Below are positions 19,334-27,042 of a DNA stretch of 64,000 nucleotides, piece by piece (position 1 is the stretch's first letter; each line of letters starts with the position of its first letter). Made by a program: the position numbers and the translations under genes. Under the pieces are notes generated by a model. The model was not told where the DNA came from. It saw only the letters and a list, made by a program, of their open reading frames with translations, and did no database searches. The stretch covers positions 558,001-622,000 of the forward strand of contig NZ_SSOA01000001.1 of the NCBI RefSeq assembly GCF_004801395.1, given 5' to 3'. The DNA is from Gillisella terrae. Its GTDB lineage: Bacteria > Pseudomonadota > Alphaproteobacteria > Rhizobiales > Rhizobiaceae.

Positions 19334-21892
19334 ATGCTGTATTTCGCCCGCTGGAAAACAATTCTGCTTTGGCTTGCTGTCGTTGCAAGCGTATTGGTCG
19401 CGCTGCCCAATCTTTTCAGCAAGGAACAGCTGAAGAATTTCCCATCCTGGATTCCCTCCAAGCAGATCACCCTCGGGCTCGATTTGCAGGGTGGCTCGCA
19501 TATCATGCTCCAGATGGAGCGCAACGATATCGTGAAAGAACGGCTGGATGCCACCGTTTCGGATATTCGCTCCAGCCTGCGTGATGCCAATATTCGTTAC
19601 ACCGGCCTCAATGGCACCGGACAGGCAATTCAGGTTCGCATCACTGATCCAGCTCAGGTTGAAGCCGCCAAGAAGGCTTTGCAGAACCTGACAGCGCCTG
19701 TCAGCGCTGGTGGTTTGACTGGCGGTACCATTCAGGAAGCAACGCTTGATGATGCTGGCGACGGCTTGCTGAAGATCAATTTGACCGATTCCGGTATTGA
19801 TTATCGCATGTCCTCGGCGCTGACCCAATCGATTGAGGTTGTGCGCCGCCGTGTGGACGAGTTGGGCAATACGGAACCTCTGATCCAGCGTCAGGGCAGT
19901 GATCGCATTATCGTACAGGTGCCGGGTCTGAATGATCCGCAGCGCCTGAAGGCATTGTTGAACCAGACAGCCAAGCTGACTTTCCGCATGGTGGATACCA
20001 GCATGCCGGTGTCTGAGGCGATCAGCGGCCGTCCTCCGGCGACTTCCGAGGTCCTTTACGGCGAAGGCGAAGCGGCTGAACCCTATCTGGTTGAAAAGCG
20101 CGTTATCATCTCCGGTGAAGATCTGGTGGATGCACAAGCCAGCTTCAATCAGCAAAATAACGAGCCTGTTGTTACATTCCGTTTTGATAGCCGTGGCGCA
20201 CAGCGTTTTGCGCAAGCCACTCAGCAGAACGTCGGCAAGCCTTTCGCAATCATTCTCGACAATCGCGTCATTTCCGCGCCTGTCATTCGTGAACCGATTA
20301 TTGGTGGTTCGGGTCAGATCTCGGGTAATTTCACAGTGCAGGGGGCCAATGATCTGGCTGTGCTGCTGCGCGCCGGTGCGCTGCCTGCGACGTTGACTGT
20401 GGTGGAAGAGCGCACAGTTGGCCCAAGCCTCGGTGCAGATTCTATCCGCGCCGGTGTGTCGGCGGGCTTCATTGGTGCTGGTTTGGTTGTCTTGCTGATG
20501 ATCGGCCTCTACGGCTTCTTCGGTGTTCTGGCCGTTGTGGCGCTGGTGGCCAACGTCATCATGATCATGGCGGTGCTGACGCTCCTTGGCTCAACGCTGA
20601 CCTTGCCAGGCATTGCTGGTATCGTGTTGACCATTGGTATGGCGGTTGACTCCAACGTTCTGATTTATGAACGTATCCGTGAAGAGTTCAACGGTGGTCG
20701 ATCTCTCATTCAATCCATCGATACCGGGTTCTCCAAGGCGCTGGCGACCATTGTCGATGCCAATTTCACCACGCTGATTGCGGCGGCTGTTCTGTTCTTC
20801 CTTGGCTCCGGTCCGGTTCGCGGCTTCTCGGTGACGCTGGCCATTGGTATCATCACCACAGTGTTCACCGCCTTTGCCCTGACACGCTGGATGTTTGCGC
20901 TGTGGGTTAACCGTCGTCGTCCGAAGCACATGCCAAAGGGTGTGCGCACTGGCATTTTCGATGGCACCAATATCCCGTTCATGGGTATTCGTCGCTACAC
21001 CTTCGCAATTTCGGTGGCGCTGTCATTGGCCGCTTTGGGTGGTTTTGGCACCGTTGGCATGAAGCTCGGTATCGACTTCACTGGCGGCTCGATCATTGAG
21101 CTCAAAGCCAAGCAGGGCGACGCTGATATTGCCGCCATTCGTCAGGAATTGAGCACGTTGAATGTCGGTGATGTTCAGGTGCAGAGTTTTGGCGACAAGA
21201 GCAGCGTGCTTGTGCGTTTGCAGGCCCAGGACGAAGGCGAGAATGGCGAGCAATCTGCTGTGGCCAAGGTGCGCGATGGGTTGCAGGACAAGTATGAGTT
21301 CCGCCGCACCGAAGTGGTTGGTCCTTCTGTTTCCGGCGAGTTGACCAAGTCCGCCACAATCGGCGTTCTCGTCTCGCTTCTGGCAATCCTGGTTTACATC
21401 TGGATCCGCTTTGAATGGCAGTTTGCCGCTGGCGCGATTATTGCGACCTTGCATGACGTGATTTTGACGCTTGGTCTCTACGTCGTCACCGGGGTAGAAT
21501 TTGATCTCAGCAGTATCGCGGCGATTTTGACAATCGTTGGTTACTCCCTCAATGACACCGTGGTGGTCTATGACCGTATGCGAGAAAACCTGCGGCGCTA
21601 TAAGAAAATGCCGCTGGATGTGTTGATTGATACGTCGATCAATCAAACGCTGTCGCGCACGATCCTGACCTCGGTAACAACGCTCCTTGCTCTGTTGGCG
21701 CTGTTCCTGTTCGGTGGCGAGGTCATCCGTTCGTTCACCTTTGCCATGCTGTTCGGTGTTCTTGTTGGCACATTCTCGTCTATCTATATCGCGGCACCTG
21801 TGTTGATCGCCTTCCGCTTGCGCCCCGAAGGCGTCAACCGGGGCGACGACGAAAAAGAAGACAAGAAGAGCACAAGCGGCGCGAGGGCATAA
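19334..21892 (+). CDS. secDF: Fused protein translocase SecDF
   Basis: 852-residue fusion of SecD and SecF, the proton-driven inner-membrane motor that pulls exported proteins to the periplasm. SecD half: LGLDLQGGSHIMLQM near residue 50, periplasmic P1 domain, then five membrane spans with GMAVDSNVLIYERIREE near 435. SecF half from about 540: GIDFTGGSIIELKAK, then GYSLNDTVVVYDRMRENLRR near 735. Twelve spans expected. The fused form is usual in Hyphomicrobiales. The C-terminal tail is charged. The next gene starts 3 bp after the stop. Confidence 0.96.
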   Translation: MLYFARWKTILLWLAVVASVLVALPNLFSKEQLKNFPSWIPSKQITLGLDLQGGSHIMLQMERNDIVKERLDATVSDIRSSLRDANIRYTGLNGTGQAIQVRITDPAQVEAAKKALQNLTAPVSAGGLTGGTIQEATLDDAGDGLLKINLTDSGIDYRMSSALTQSIEVVRRRVDELGNTEPLIQRQGSDRIIVQVPGLNDPQRLKALLNQTAKLTFRMVDTSMPVSEAISGRPPATSEVLYGEGEAAEPYLVEKRVIISGEDLVDAQASFNQQNNEPVVTFRFDSRGAQRFAQATQQNVGKPFAIILDNRVISAPVIREPIIGGSGQISGNFTVQGANDLAVLLRAGALPATLTVVEERTVGPSLGADSIRAGVSAGFIGAGLVVLLMIGLYGFFGVLAVVALVANVIMIMAVLTLLGSTLTLPGIAGIVLTIGMAVDSNVLIYERIREEFNGGRSLIQSIDTGFSKALATIVDANFTTLIAAAVLFFLGSGPVRGFSVTLAIGIITTVFTAFALTRWMFALWVNRRRPKHMPKGVRTGIFDGTNIPFMGIRRYTFAISVALSLAALGGFGTVGMKLGIDFTGGSIIELKAKQGDADIAAIRQELSTLNVGDVQVQSFGDKSSVLVRLQAQDEGENGEQSAVAKVRDGLQDKYEFRRTEVVGPSVSGELTKSATIGVLVSLLAILVYIWIRFEWQFAAGAIIATLHDVILTLGLYVVTGVEFDLSSIAAILTIVGYSLNDTVVVYDRMRENLRRYKKMPLDVLIDTSINQTLSRTILTSVTTLLALLALFLFGGEVIRSFTFAMLFGVLVGTFSSIYIAAPVLIAFRLRPEGVNRGDDEKEDKKSTSGARA

Positions 21893-21895
21893 GGT

Positions 21896-22282
21896 TTGGC
21901 AAAAGGAATCATCATCCGCGACGCCCATTTTCCGGGTCGTGCCCAGATTGACACCTACGGCAATGGCGGTTTTCGCTTTGCCGATATGTCTCACAAGGGC
22001 TCCCTGATGCTTTTGCCGTCAGGGATTCACGGTTGGGATATCAATGAAGGTGATGTGCTGACGGTGGCGTCCTTGCAGCGGGTGCTGGATCAAGCGGCAG
22101 AGATTGAATTTCTGCTGGTTGGTACGGGCAAGGATCTGGTGCGTATTCCCAGCGACGTCAAGGACGCGTTGCGGGCGGCAGGCATTGGCTCAGACCCGAT
22201 GAACACCGGCGCTGCCGTTCGGACCTATAATGTGATGTTGGCCGAAGAGCGCGCCGTGGCTGCTGTGCTGATGGCGGTTTGA
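21896..22282 (+). CDS. Mth938-domain protein (NDUFAF3-like)
   Basis: 128-residue protein of the Mth938/DUF498 family, the family that includes the mitochondrial complex I assembly factor NDUFAF3. Typical blocks are IRDAHFPGRAQIDTYGNGGFRF at the start, LLPSGIHGWDI and ELLVGTGKDLVRIPSDV-like FLLVGTGKDLVRIP in the middle, then NTGAAVRTYNVMLAEERAVAAVL at the end. The only in-frame start that keeps the conserved N-terminus is the TTG at 21896, 3 bp after secDF. Directly followed by the squalene/phytoene-synthase-like gene, also a complex I assembly-factor family. Confidence 0.85.
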   Translation: MAKGIIIRDAHFPGRAQIDTYGNGGFRFADMSHKGSLMLLPSGIHGWDINEGDVLTVASLQRVLDQAAEIEFLLVGTGKDLVRIPSDVKDALRAAGIGSDPMNTGAAVRTYNVMLAEERAVAAVLMAV

Positions 22283-22286
22283 TGTC

Positions 22287-23153
22287 ATGAGCATTAGCCA
22301 AAATGATGCCGTGACCCAGGGCGCAGACGCCTGCCTTTCGGCTTTGCGTGAAACAGACCGGGATCGCTATCTCGCGTGCCTTTTATCTCCGCCTGAAAAA
22401 CAGGCAGGTTTGGCCGCACTCTATGCCTTTAGTGCAGAATTGGCGCGGGTGCGCGAACTGGTGAGGGAACCGTTGCCGGGTGAAATTCGCCTACAATATT
22501 GGCGTGATTTTCTCTCAGGGCAGGGCCATGGTGATGCGCAGGCTAACCCGCTTGCTGTTGGCTTAATGGAGGCGATAGAGCGCTATCATCTGCCCATCAA
22601 GCCGCTGCTTGATATGATCGACGCACGGGTAAGTGACCTTTACGATGATCCTATTGGGCCAAAATCCGCGTTGGAAGGCTATGCTGGTGAAACCGCATCG
22701 GCTTTGATTCAATTGGCAAGCCTTGTGCTGGACGAGAAGGCGGCGCTTGGCTGCGCTGATATGGCCGGGCATGCGGGGGTAGCGCAGGCCGTTGCCGGAT
22801 TGCTGCTGCTGATGCCGCAGCATAGCGCGCGTGGTCAGCTCTATATTCCCGATGAAATTCTCACCGCCACCGGTCTTACCCGCGACAGTTTTCTGGAAGG
22901 TCAGGATACTGCCCGTATTCACGCGGCCATTGAGGCCTTCGCAGGGTTTGGGCTGGACCATCTGACCAAGGCGAGAAGCTTGGGCAAAGTACCCGACAGT
23001 ATTTTCAACGCCTATGTGCCGGTGGCATTGGCGCGGCCGGTTTTGGTGGCAGCTCGACGTAATCCAGCCCGCGTTTATGCGAACAGGCTTCGCCCTGCCC
23101 AGTGGCGGCGACAATTGACGATGCTGACGTCAAGTTTGTTTCGCCGGTTTTAG
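22287..23153 (+). CDS. Squalene/phytoene synthase-like protein (NDUFAF6-like)
   Basis: 288-residue member of the trans-isoprenyl diphosphate synthase fold. It does not show the two catalytic Asp-rich motifs: where synthases have DxxxD the sequence is AFSAELARVREL, and the second region reads LLLLMPQHSARGQLYIPDEI without the D..ED pattern. That and its position next to the NDUFAF3-like gene suggest the NDUFAF6 type of complex I assembly factor rather than a carotenoid enzyme. No other isoprenoid gene is nearby. Functional role is inferred. Confidence 0.82.
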   Translation: MSISQNDAVTQGADACLSALRETDRDRYLACLLSPPEKQAGLAALYAFSAELARVRELVREPLPGEIRLQYWRDFLSGQGHGDAQANPLAVGLMEAIERYHLPIKPLLDMIDARVSDLYDDPIGPKSALEGYAGETASALIQLASLVLDEKAALGCADMAGHAGVAQAVAGLLLLMPQHSARGQLYIPDEILTATGLTRDSFLEGQDTARIHAAIEAFAGFGLDHLTKARSLGKVPDSIFNAYVPVALARPVLVAARRNPARVYANRLRPAQWRRQLTMLTSSLFRRF

Positions 23154-23192
23154 AGGGATGTGTGCACCCATAGCGCACAAAACTTTATCGCT

Positions 23193-23304
23193 CTACAGCG
23201 CCGTGCGCCAGATATGGCGCATAAAGGACGCTGTAACACATTTAAGTTGCTGCATAATTTTCACCTTAAATCGATTTCGATTTAAGGTGAAAATTATGCA
23301 GTAT
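23193..23304 (+). repeat. RIME-like mosaic palindrome, copy A1
   Basis: Most complete copy in the window: an ACAGCGCCGTGCGCCA... hairpin, the segment AAAGGACGCTGTAACA, a short TTGCTG link and a terminal perfect palindrome whose 20-nt arms start CATAATTTTCACC. Seven more copies are at 36131, 36717, 40450, 48856, 55554, 60026 and 61486. All are intergenic. Confidence 0.85.
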
Positions 23305-23439
23305 AGTTCAAATTCGCACAAGCTCAGAAACTTAAGTAAGTGATTGTTGACTGTCTTCTCTGTTCGGTCAGAATTGGTTTGACAGAGTGTTGATGTGATA
23401 CATGTTAAGTATCGGGATAAAGCGCGCATTAAGCAGCGC

Positions 23440-23468
23440 GTGACGCTACGGTGAGATGCAAGCGTCAC
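23440..23468 (+). promoter_or_regulatory. Leader hairpin before the 152-aa membrane protein gene
   Basis: Perfect 8-bp stem GTGACGCT/AGCGTCAC, loop 13 nt, ending 2 nt before the GGAGG at 23471. It could limit access to the ribosome binding site. Confidence 0.35.
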
Positions 23469-23482
23469 CGGGAGGTTGTTCA

Positions 23483-23941
23483 GTGGGCATGGCGTTTGGA
23501 ATATTGGTGTTCGGCACAATTATCGGTATTTCCTGGTATTTTTCACGCATGTCAGAGCGTGAAAAAGACCCGGATCTCAGCGATGTCGGGCTTGCTATTG
23601 TGGAATTTGGCCGGGCTTTTCCGAATGAAGCGCTGCGCAGCCTGCACGCCACTGCTGACGGTAAGGCGGTTTTTGCGCGGCTGCATGATAATCGTGCAGG
23701 ATTCATGCGCAATATGCGCGGTCACTATGCCTGCCATGTGATCGAAAAAGGCCGCCTTCAGGCGCAAATTTTGCAGCAAGGGACAGGGCTTCACGTTCGC
23801 TTTGCCGATTATCCACAATACGACGGCGATTATCTGTTTGCCTCGGCCGAGGAAGCCGCAGAAGTGTCGCTGTGGATGCTGAGCAATTATCTCTCTGATG
23901 GCGCATTGGATGATGCGGCTGTGCCGCCAAAGCAAGACTGA
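23483..23941 (+). CDS. Conserved membrane-anchored hypothetical protein
   Basis: Unrecognised protein of 152 residues: one N-terminal membrane segment (AFGILVFGTIIGISWYF), then a soluble domain with two conserved-looking parts, VEFGRAFPNEALRSLHAT and YDGDYLFASAEEAAEVSLWMLSNYL. Start chosen as GTG 23483, 7 nt after a GGAGG at 23471; ATG 23489 is close, and ATG 23456 lies upstream of that SD. It stands alone between a RIME-like element and trmFO. I recall similar proteins in other rhizobia but know no function. Confidence 0.72.
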   Translation: MGMAFGILVFGTIIGISWYFSRMSEREKDPDLSDVGLAIVEFGRAFPNEALRSLHATADGKAVFARLHDNRAGFMRNMRGHYACHVIEKGRLQAQILQQGTGLHVRFADYPQYDGDYLFASAEEAAEVSLWMLSNYLSDGALDDAAVPPKQD

Positions 23942-23986
23942 AACGGCGAGGGCAACACATATTGTTGTGCTGCCCTCAGGCGTTGC

Positions 23987-25453
23987 TTATTCGACGTTCA
24001 TCGTCTCATCCAGCTCATCTGCTGGTGTCTCAAGTGTTGCAGGCGGCAAACCAAGCCAGTTTCTGCAATCCGACAATGCGCGGGCGCACATCAATTGCCG
24101 TTTCATCACGGTTTTGTCTTTGCCGCGAAAGCGCTTCACACCCTCCGGCTTGACAATCGAGCCCGGCTCCAGCTCTGGAAACAGGCCAAAATTGATGTTC
24201 ATTGGCTGAAATGAACGCTTGCCCGGCTCGTCATCGGAGGTGATATGACCACCAGTGATGTGCGAGAGTAGGGCACCAAGCGCGGTTGTAGCAGGCGGTG
24301 GACTGATCGATTCGCCCTTGCGCTCGGATGCTGCGAAACGTCCGGCCAAAAGACCAATCGATGCGCTTTCGACATAGCCTTCGCAGCCGGTGATCTGGCC
24401 GGCAAAACGCAGGCCTTTTCGGCTTTTCAAGGTGAGGGTCGAATCAAGCAGAATGGGCGAGTTGATATAGGTGTTGCGATGCAGCCCACCGAGACGCGCA
24501 AATTCAGCATTTTCCAAGCCGGGAATCATGCGAAAAATCTCGGCCTGCGCGCCATAGCGCAGCTTTGTTTGAAAGCCCACCATGTTGTAGAGCGTGCCCA
24601 GCGCATTGTCCTGGCGCAATTGCACAACTGCATAGGCTTTTACCGTTGGGTTATGGGCATTGGTCAAGCCCATCGGCTTCATGGGGCCGTGGCGGAGCGT
24701 TTCGCGCCCGCGTTCGGCCATCACTTCGATTGGCAGGCAGCCGTCGAAATAGGGGGTACCTTCCCATTCCTTGAAGCCAACGGCGTCACCAGCAATCAAT
24801 GCATCGATAAAGGCATTGTATTGGGTCTCATCCAATGGGCAGTTGATGTAATCCTTGCCCGTGCCGCCCGGACCAACCTTGTCATAGCGGGATTGATACC
24901 AGCAAATGTCCATATTGATGCTGTCGCGATGAACAATCGGCGCAATGGCATCAAAAAACGCCAGTGCGTCAGCTCCGGTCTCTTCCCGGATCGCCTCGGC
25001 GAGCGCAGGTGATGTCAGCGGGCCGGAGGCAATGATGGCGAGATCCCATTCCTTTGGCGGCAAGCCCTCCACCTCTTCGCGCACAACGGTGATCAATGGA
25101 TGATCATGCAGTGCTTGCGTGACGGCATTGGAAAAACCATCGCGGTCAACAGCCAGTGCACCACCGGCAGGCACTTGATGCTTATCCGCGCAAGCCATGA
25201 TCAGTGAGCCAGCCAGGCGCATTTCTGCATGGATAACGCCAACGGCGTTGGCGGTGGCATCATCCGAGCGGAAAGAGTTGGAGCAAACCAGTTCGGCGAG
25301 GCCATCGGTCTGGTGCGCATCCGTGCCACGCACGCCGCGCATTTCGTGAAGGATAACCGGCACACCAGCCTGGGCAATCTGCCAGGCGGCTTCTGAGCCT
25401 GCGAGGCCGCCGCCGATGATATGAATGGGGGAGAAAGAGCTATCTTGGGTCAT
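23987..25453 (-). CDS. trmFO: tRNA uracil-54 methyltransferase, folate/FAD-dependent
   Basis: 488-residue FAD enzyme that makes m5U54 in the tRNA T-loop using methylenetetrahydrofolate. The FAD motif is [15 protein letters not shown] at the N-terminus, with the TrmFO blocks [19 protein letters not shown] near residue 55, [22 protein letters not shown] [18 protein letters not shown] near 360 and [11 protein letters not shown] near 420. Start at 25453 ([10 protein letters not shown]) is preferred over 25489. The last about 35 residues are acidic and variable. Confidence 0.94.
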   Translation of the reverse strand: MTQDSSFSPIHIIGGGLAGSEAAWQIAQAGVPVILHEMRGVRGTDAHQTDGLAELVCSNSFRSDDATANAVGVIHAEMRLAGSLIMACADKHQVPAGGALAVDRDGFSNAVTQALHDHPLITVVREEVEGLPPKEWDLAIIASGPLTSPALAEAIREETGADALAFFDAIAPIVHRDSINMDICWYQSRYDKVGPGGTGKDYINCPLDETQYNAFIDALIAGDAVGFKEWEGTPYFDGCLPIEVMAERGRETLRHGPMKPMGLTNAHNPTVKAYAVVQLRQDNALGTLYNMVGFQTKLRYGAQAEIFRMIPGLENAEFARLGGLHRNTYINSPILLDSTLTLKSRKGLRFAGQITGCEGYVESASIGLLAGRFAASERKGESISPPPATTALGALLSHITGGHITSDDEPGKRSFQPMNINFGLFPELEPGSIVKPEGVKRFRGKDKTVMKRQLMCARALSDCRNWLGLPPATLETPADELDETMNVE

Positions 25454-25603
25454 GGCGCGCTCTTTATCATGCCTGCTTGCGGCTTCCAATCGTCTCGCGT
25501 TGGATATTTGCGAAGGAGCTACGACCTTTTAAAGAAGCAGGCTTTCCGCGCGGTCTGTAAAGATCCGATCCTGCATTCTAAATGGAACCAAAGCCGTAGA
25601 ATC

Positions 25604-25628
25604 AAAAACGGCACCGCGTGGTGCCGTT
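25604..25628 (-). terminator. Terminator of the first DUF1127 gene
   Basis: Read on the minus strand: ACGGCACC-ACGC-GGTGCCGT followed by TTTTTGATT. Strong stem with U tract, 27 nt past the DUF1127 stop. Confidence 0.85.
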
Positions 25629-25654
25629 AAGACAGACAAATCAGTCGGTTCCGA

Positions 25655-25798
25655 TTAACGGAAAGAGCGATTTGCAATATTGCGGATTTCGTAACGGCTG
25701 ATGCCGATATCAGACAATGTCTGGTTGGACAGGTTGCCCAGTTCAGAAACGGTGCGGCGGTAGCTGATCCAGTTCTTTGCAATGCGGATCGGGTTCAT
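25655..25798 (-). CDS. DUF1127 small protein, copy 1
   Basis: 47-residue Arg-rich protein: MNPIRIAKNWISYRRTVSEL at the start, then SDIGISRYEIRNIANRSFR. The pattern W..YR.T..EL..L....L.DIGI.R..I is the DUF1127 core. A good SD (GAGGAAAAGACC) precedes the ATG. In Rhodobacter a DUF1127 protein (CcaF1) binds RNA and affects sRNA maturation; a like role here is inferred. A second copy lies at 26202-26351 in the same direction, and an sRNA-like hairpin array further upstream. Confidence 0.9.
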   Translation of the reverse strand: MNPIRIAKNWISYRRTVSELGNLSNQTLSDIGISRYEIRNIANRSFR

Positions 25799-26201
25799 GG
25801 TCTTTTCCTCTAGGTCATTTGCTTGCTGATCTCGCGGTCTCTTCCGCCTCAGCTGTTGGACACGTTATACGCCTGAGGATTATTTTATGACAGTGCAATA
25901 TTTAGGCGACTGCTATGCATTTGTGCAGGTAGTTGCTGCATATTTGAGCCATGATGGCTATTTGGGCAGATGTGCCTGTGTAACGGGCGTAGCGGCTCTG
26001 GACGCTAAATATTGAGTCTGTCTTGATTTTTGGGCTATATATGGTGTCAGTGCTATGAGCACCGATCTGGCCTATCGCGAAACGAAAAAAGCCTCCGGTT
26101 AGGGAGGCTTTTAAATATGCAAAGATATTGATCAGATAGGGCGTTGCAGCAAACTGTTGTGCACCTCTAAAGGCGCAGAGCTGCAAGCCTGTATATCGAT
26201 C
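25799..26201. other. Gap between the two DUF1127 genes
   Basis: About 400 bp without a convincing coding frame. It holds the terminator of copy 2 at 26086-26113 and, to its left, an AT-rich stretch that may hold the promoter of copy 1. I see no repeat and no hairpin with an anti-SD loop here. Confidence 0.5.
26086..26113 (-). terminator. Terminator of the second DUF1127 gene
   Basis: On the minus strand AAAAGCCTCC-CTAAC-GGAGGC followed by TTTTTTCG: a classic rho-independent terminator about 90 nt after the stop. Confidence 0.85.
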
Positions 26202-26351
26202 TTAGCGCTCGTTGACTGCGTGGCGGGCAACGCTGCGGATTTCGCTGCGGCCAATGCCAAGGTCGTGCAATTCGCGGTCCGACATGCGGCCAAGTTCAGA
26301 TACGGTCTGACGATATTTGCGCCAGTTGGTGAGTGTGCGGGTCAGGTTCAT
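26202..26351 (-). CDS. DUF1127 small protein, copy 2
   Basis: 49 residues: MNLTRTLTNWRKYRQTVSEL, then GRMSDRELHDLGIGRSEIRS and VARHAVNER. It shares the W..YRQTVSELG and DLGI.RSEIR core with copy 1, so the two look like an old duplication rather than a recent one. SD CGAGG is 7 nt before the ATG. The upstream 350 bp on the same strand lead to the three-hairpin array at 26702-26812. Confidence 0.9.
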   Translation of the reverse strand: MNLTRTLTNWRKYRQTVSELGRMSDRELHDLGIGRSEIRSVARHAVNER

Positions 26352-26701
26352 GGTATGCCTCGTTTCAGCGTGTTTGCTGGCACATCAGCCAGCCCTCATT
26401 TGATGAGTTGAATATATGCTGCACAGCAAAACATATGAAGAGCCAATGTCGCGCGGCACCTATGCTCTGAATGCATGACGCAGTTAAAATTTTTAACCAT
26501 CTGTCTATTTTGAAGGCAAGATTGTGGATCAAAGGTGGTCAGCAACATTCGTGCTGCGCGAATGGGCCAAAATGTCGATGGCAAAGCCCGCCGGGTGCTC
26601 TTAATCCTTAACGGGGACCAGGGGTGCCGGTGTTAACCAATGGGTGTGAAGCGGGGCGTTTGGTCTTGTCTTATGGGCTTGTTCGGGCGCTGGAATCAAT
26701 A
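26352..26701. other. Gap between DUF1127 copy 2 and the hairpin array
   Basis: About 350 bp with no supported gene. The right part directly follows the last array hairpin on the minus strand (TTATTGATTCC). A promoter for copy 2 probably lies in the AT-rich stretch 26400-26440, but no clean -35/-10 pair is visible to me. Confidence 0.4.
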
Positions 26702-26812
26702 ACGCCCACCGGGGGAGGAGGTCCGGCGGGCGTCATTTGAGGTGACTGACAATTGGGAGGAGCTTGTCAGTCCGATCGACGCGCATCAGGGAGGAGGAGG
26801 ACGCAGCGTCGA
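26702..26812 (-). ncRNA. Triple anti-Shine-Dalgarno hairpin array (cuckoo-like sRNA candidate)
   Basis: Three consecutive stem-loops. In minus-strand (transcript) order: H3, arms 26776-26782 and 26806-26812 (7 bp), loop containing CCUCCUCCUCCC; H2, arms 26744-26752 and 26764-26772 (9 bp perfect), loop GCUCCUCCCAA; H1, arms 26702-26712 and 26723-26733 (11 bp), loop ACCUCCUCCC. The one imperfect pair of H1 is A/C on the plus strand but a G-U wobble on the minus, so the minus strand is the better-folding one. H1 is followed by TTATTGATT. Loops complementary to GGGAGGAG match the cuckoo/CcsR-type sRNAs of alphaproteobacteria, which are linked to DUF1127 genes; two such genes lie downstream on this strand. 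Confidence 0.7.
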
Positions 26813-26820
26813 AACTTATT

Positions 26821-26833
26821 GGCGGTTACCGCC
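26821..26833 (-). other. Small hairpin at the 5' side of the array
   Basis: GGCGG-TTA-CCGCC, a 5-bp stem with a 3-nt loop, 8 nt upstream (minus strand) of H3. It may be the 5' end of the sRNA precursor or a processing mark. It lacks the anti-SD loop. Confidence 0.35.
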
Positions 26834-27042
26834 GTTAGCGCACATCGGGCTTATTTGCCTGTCGTTTGCCGTTGCAGTACTACTATCAGAATTTACGGTT
26901 TTGTGCAGTGCGATATTATCATGGAAGATATGCATCAAGCGCATGACCCATTTTATTCGTCAGCGGCGTTCATTGGCAGCGGGATGGGGCTTCCGTTCTG
27001 GATGTGATTGGATCAATGTGAGACGGCCAGTCAGGAGATGCC

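Noticed and set aside
26702..26734. Simple rho-independent terminator reading of hairpin H1
   Set aside because: Tail is only weakly U-rich, and the loop is the same anti-SD type as the two neighbouring hairpins, so it is better read as part of the array, although it may also end the transcript.
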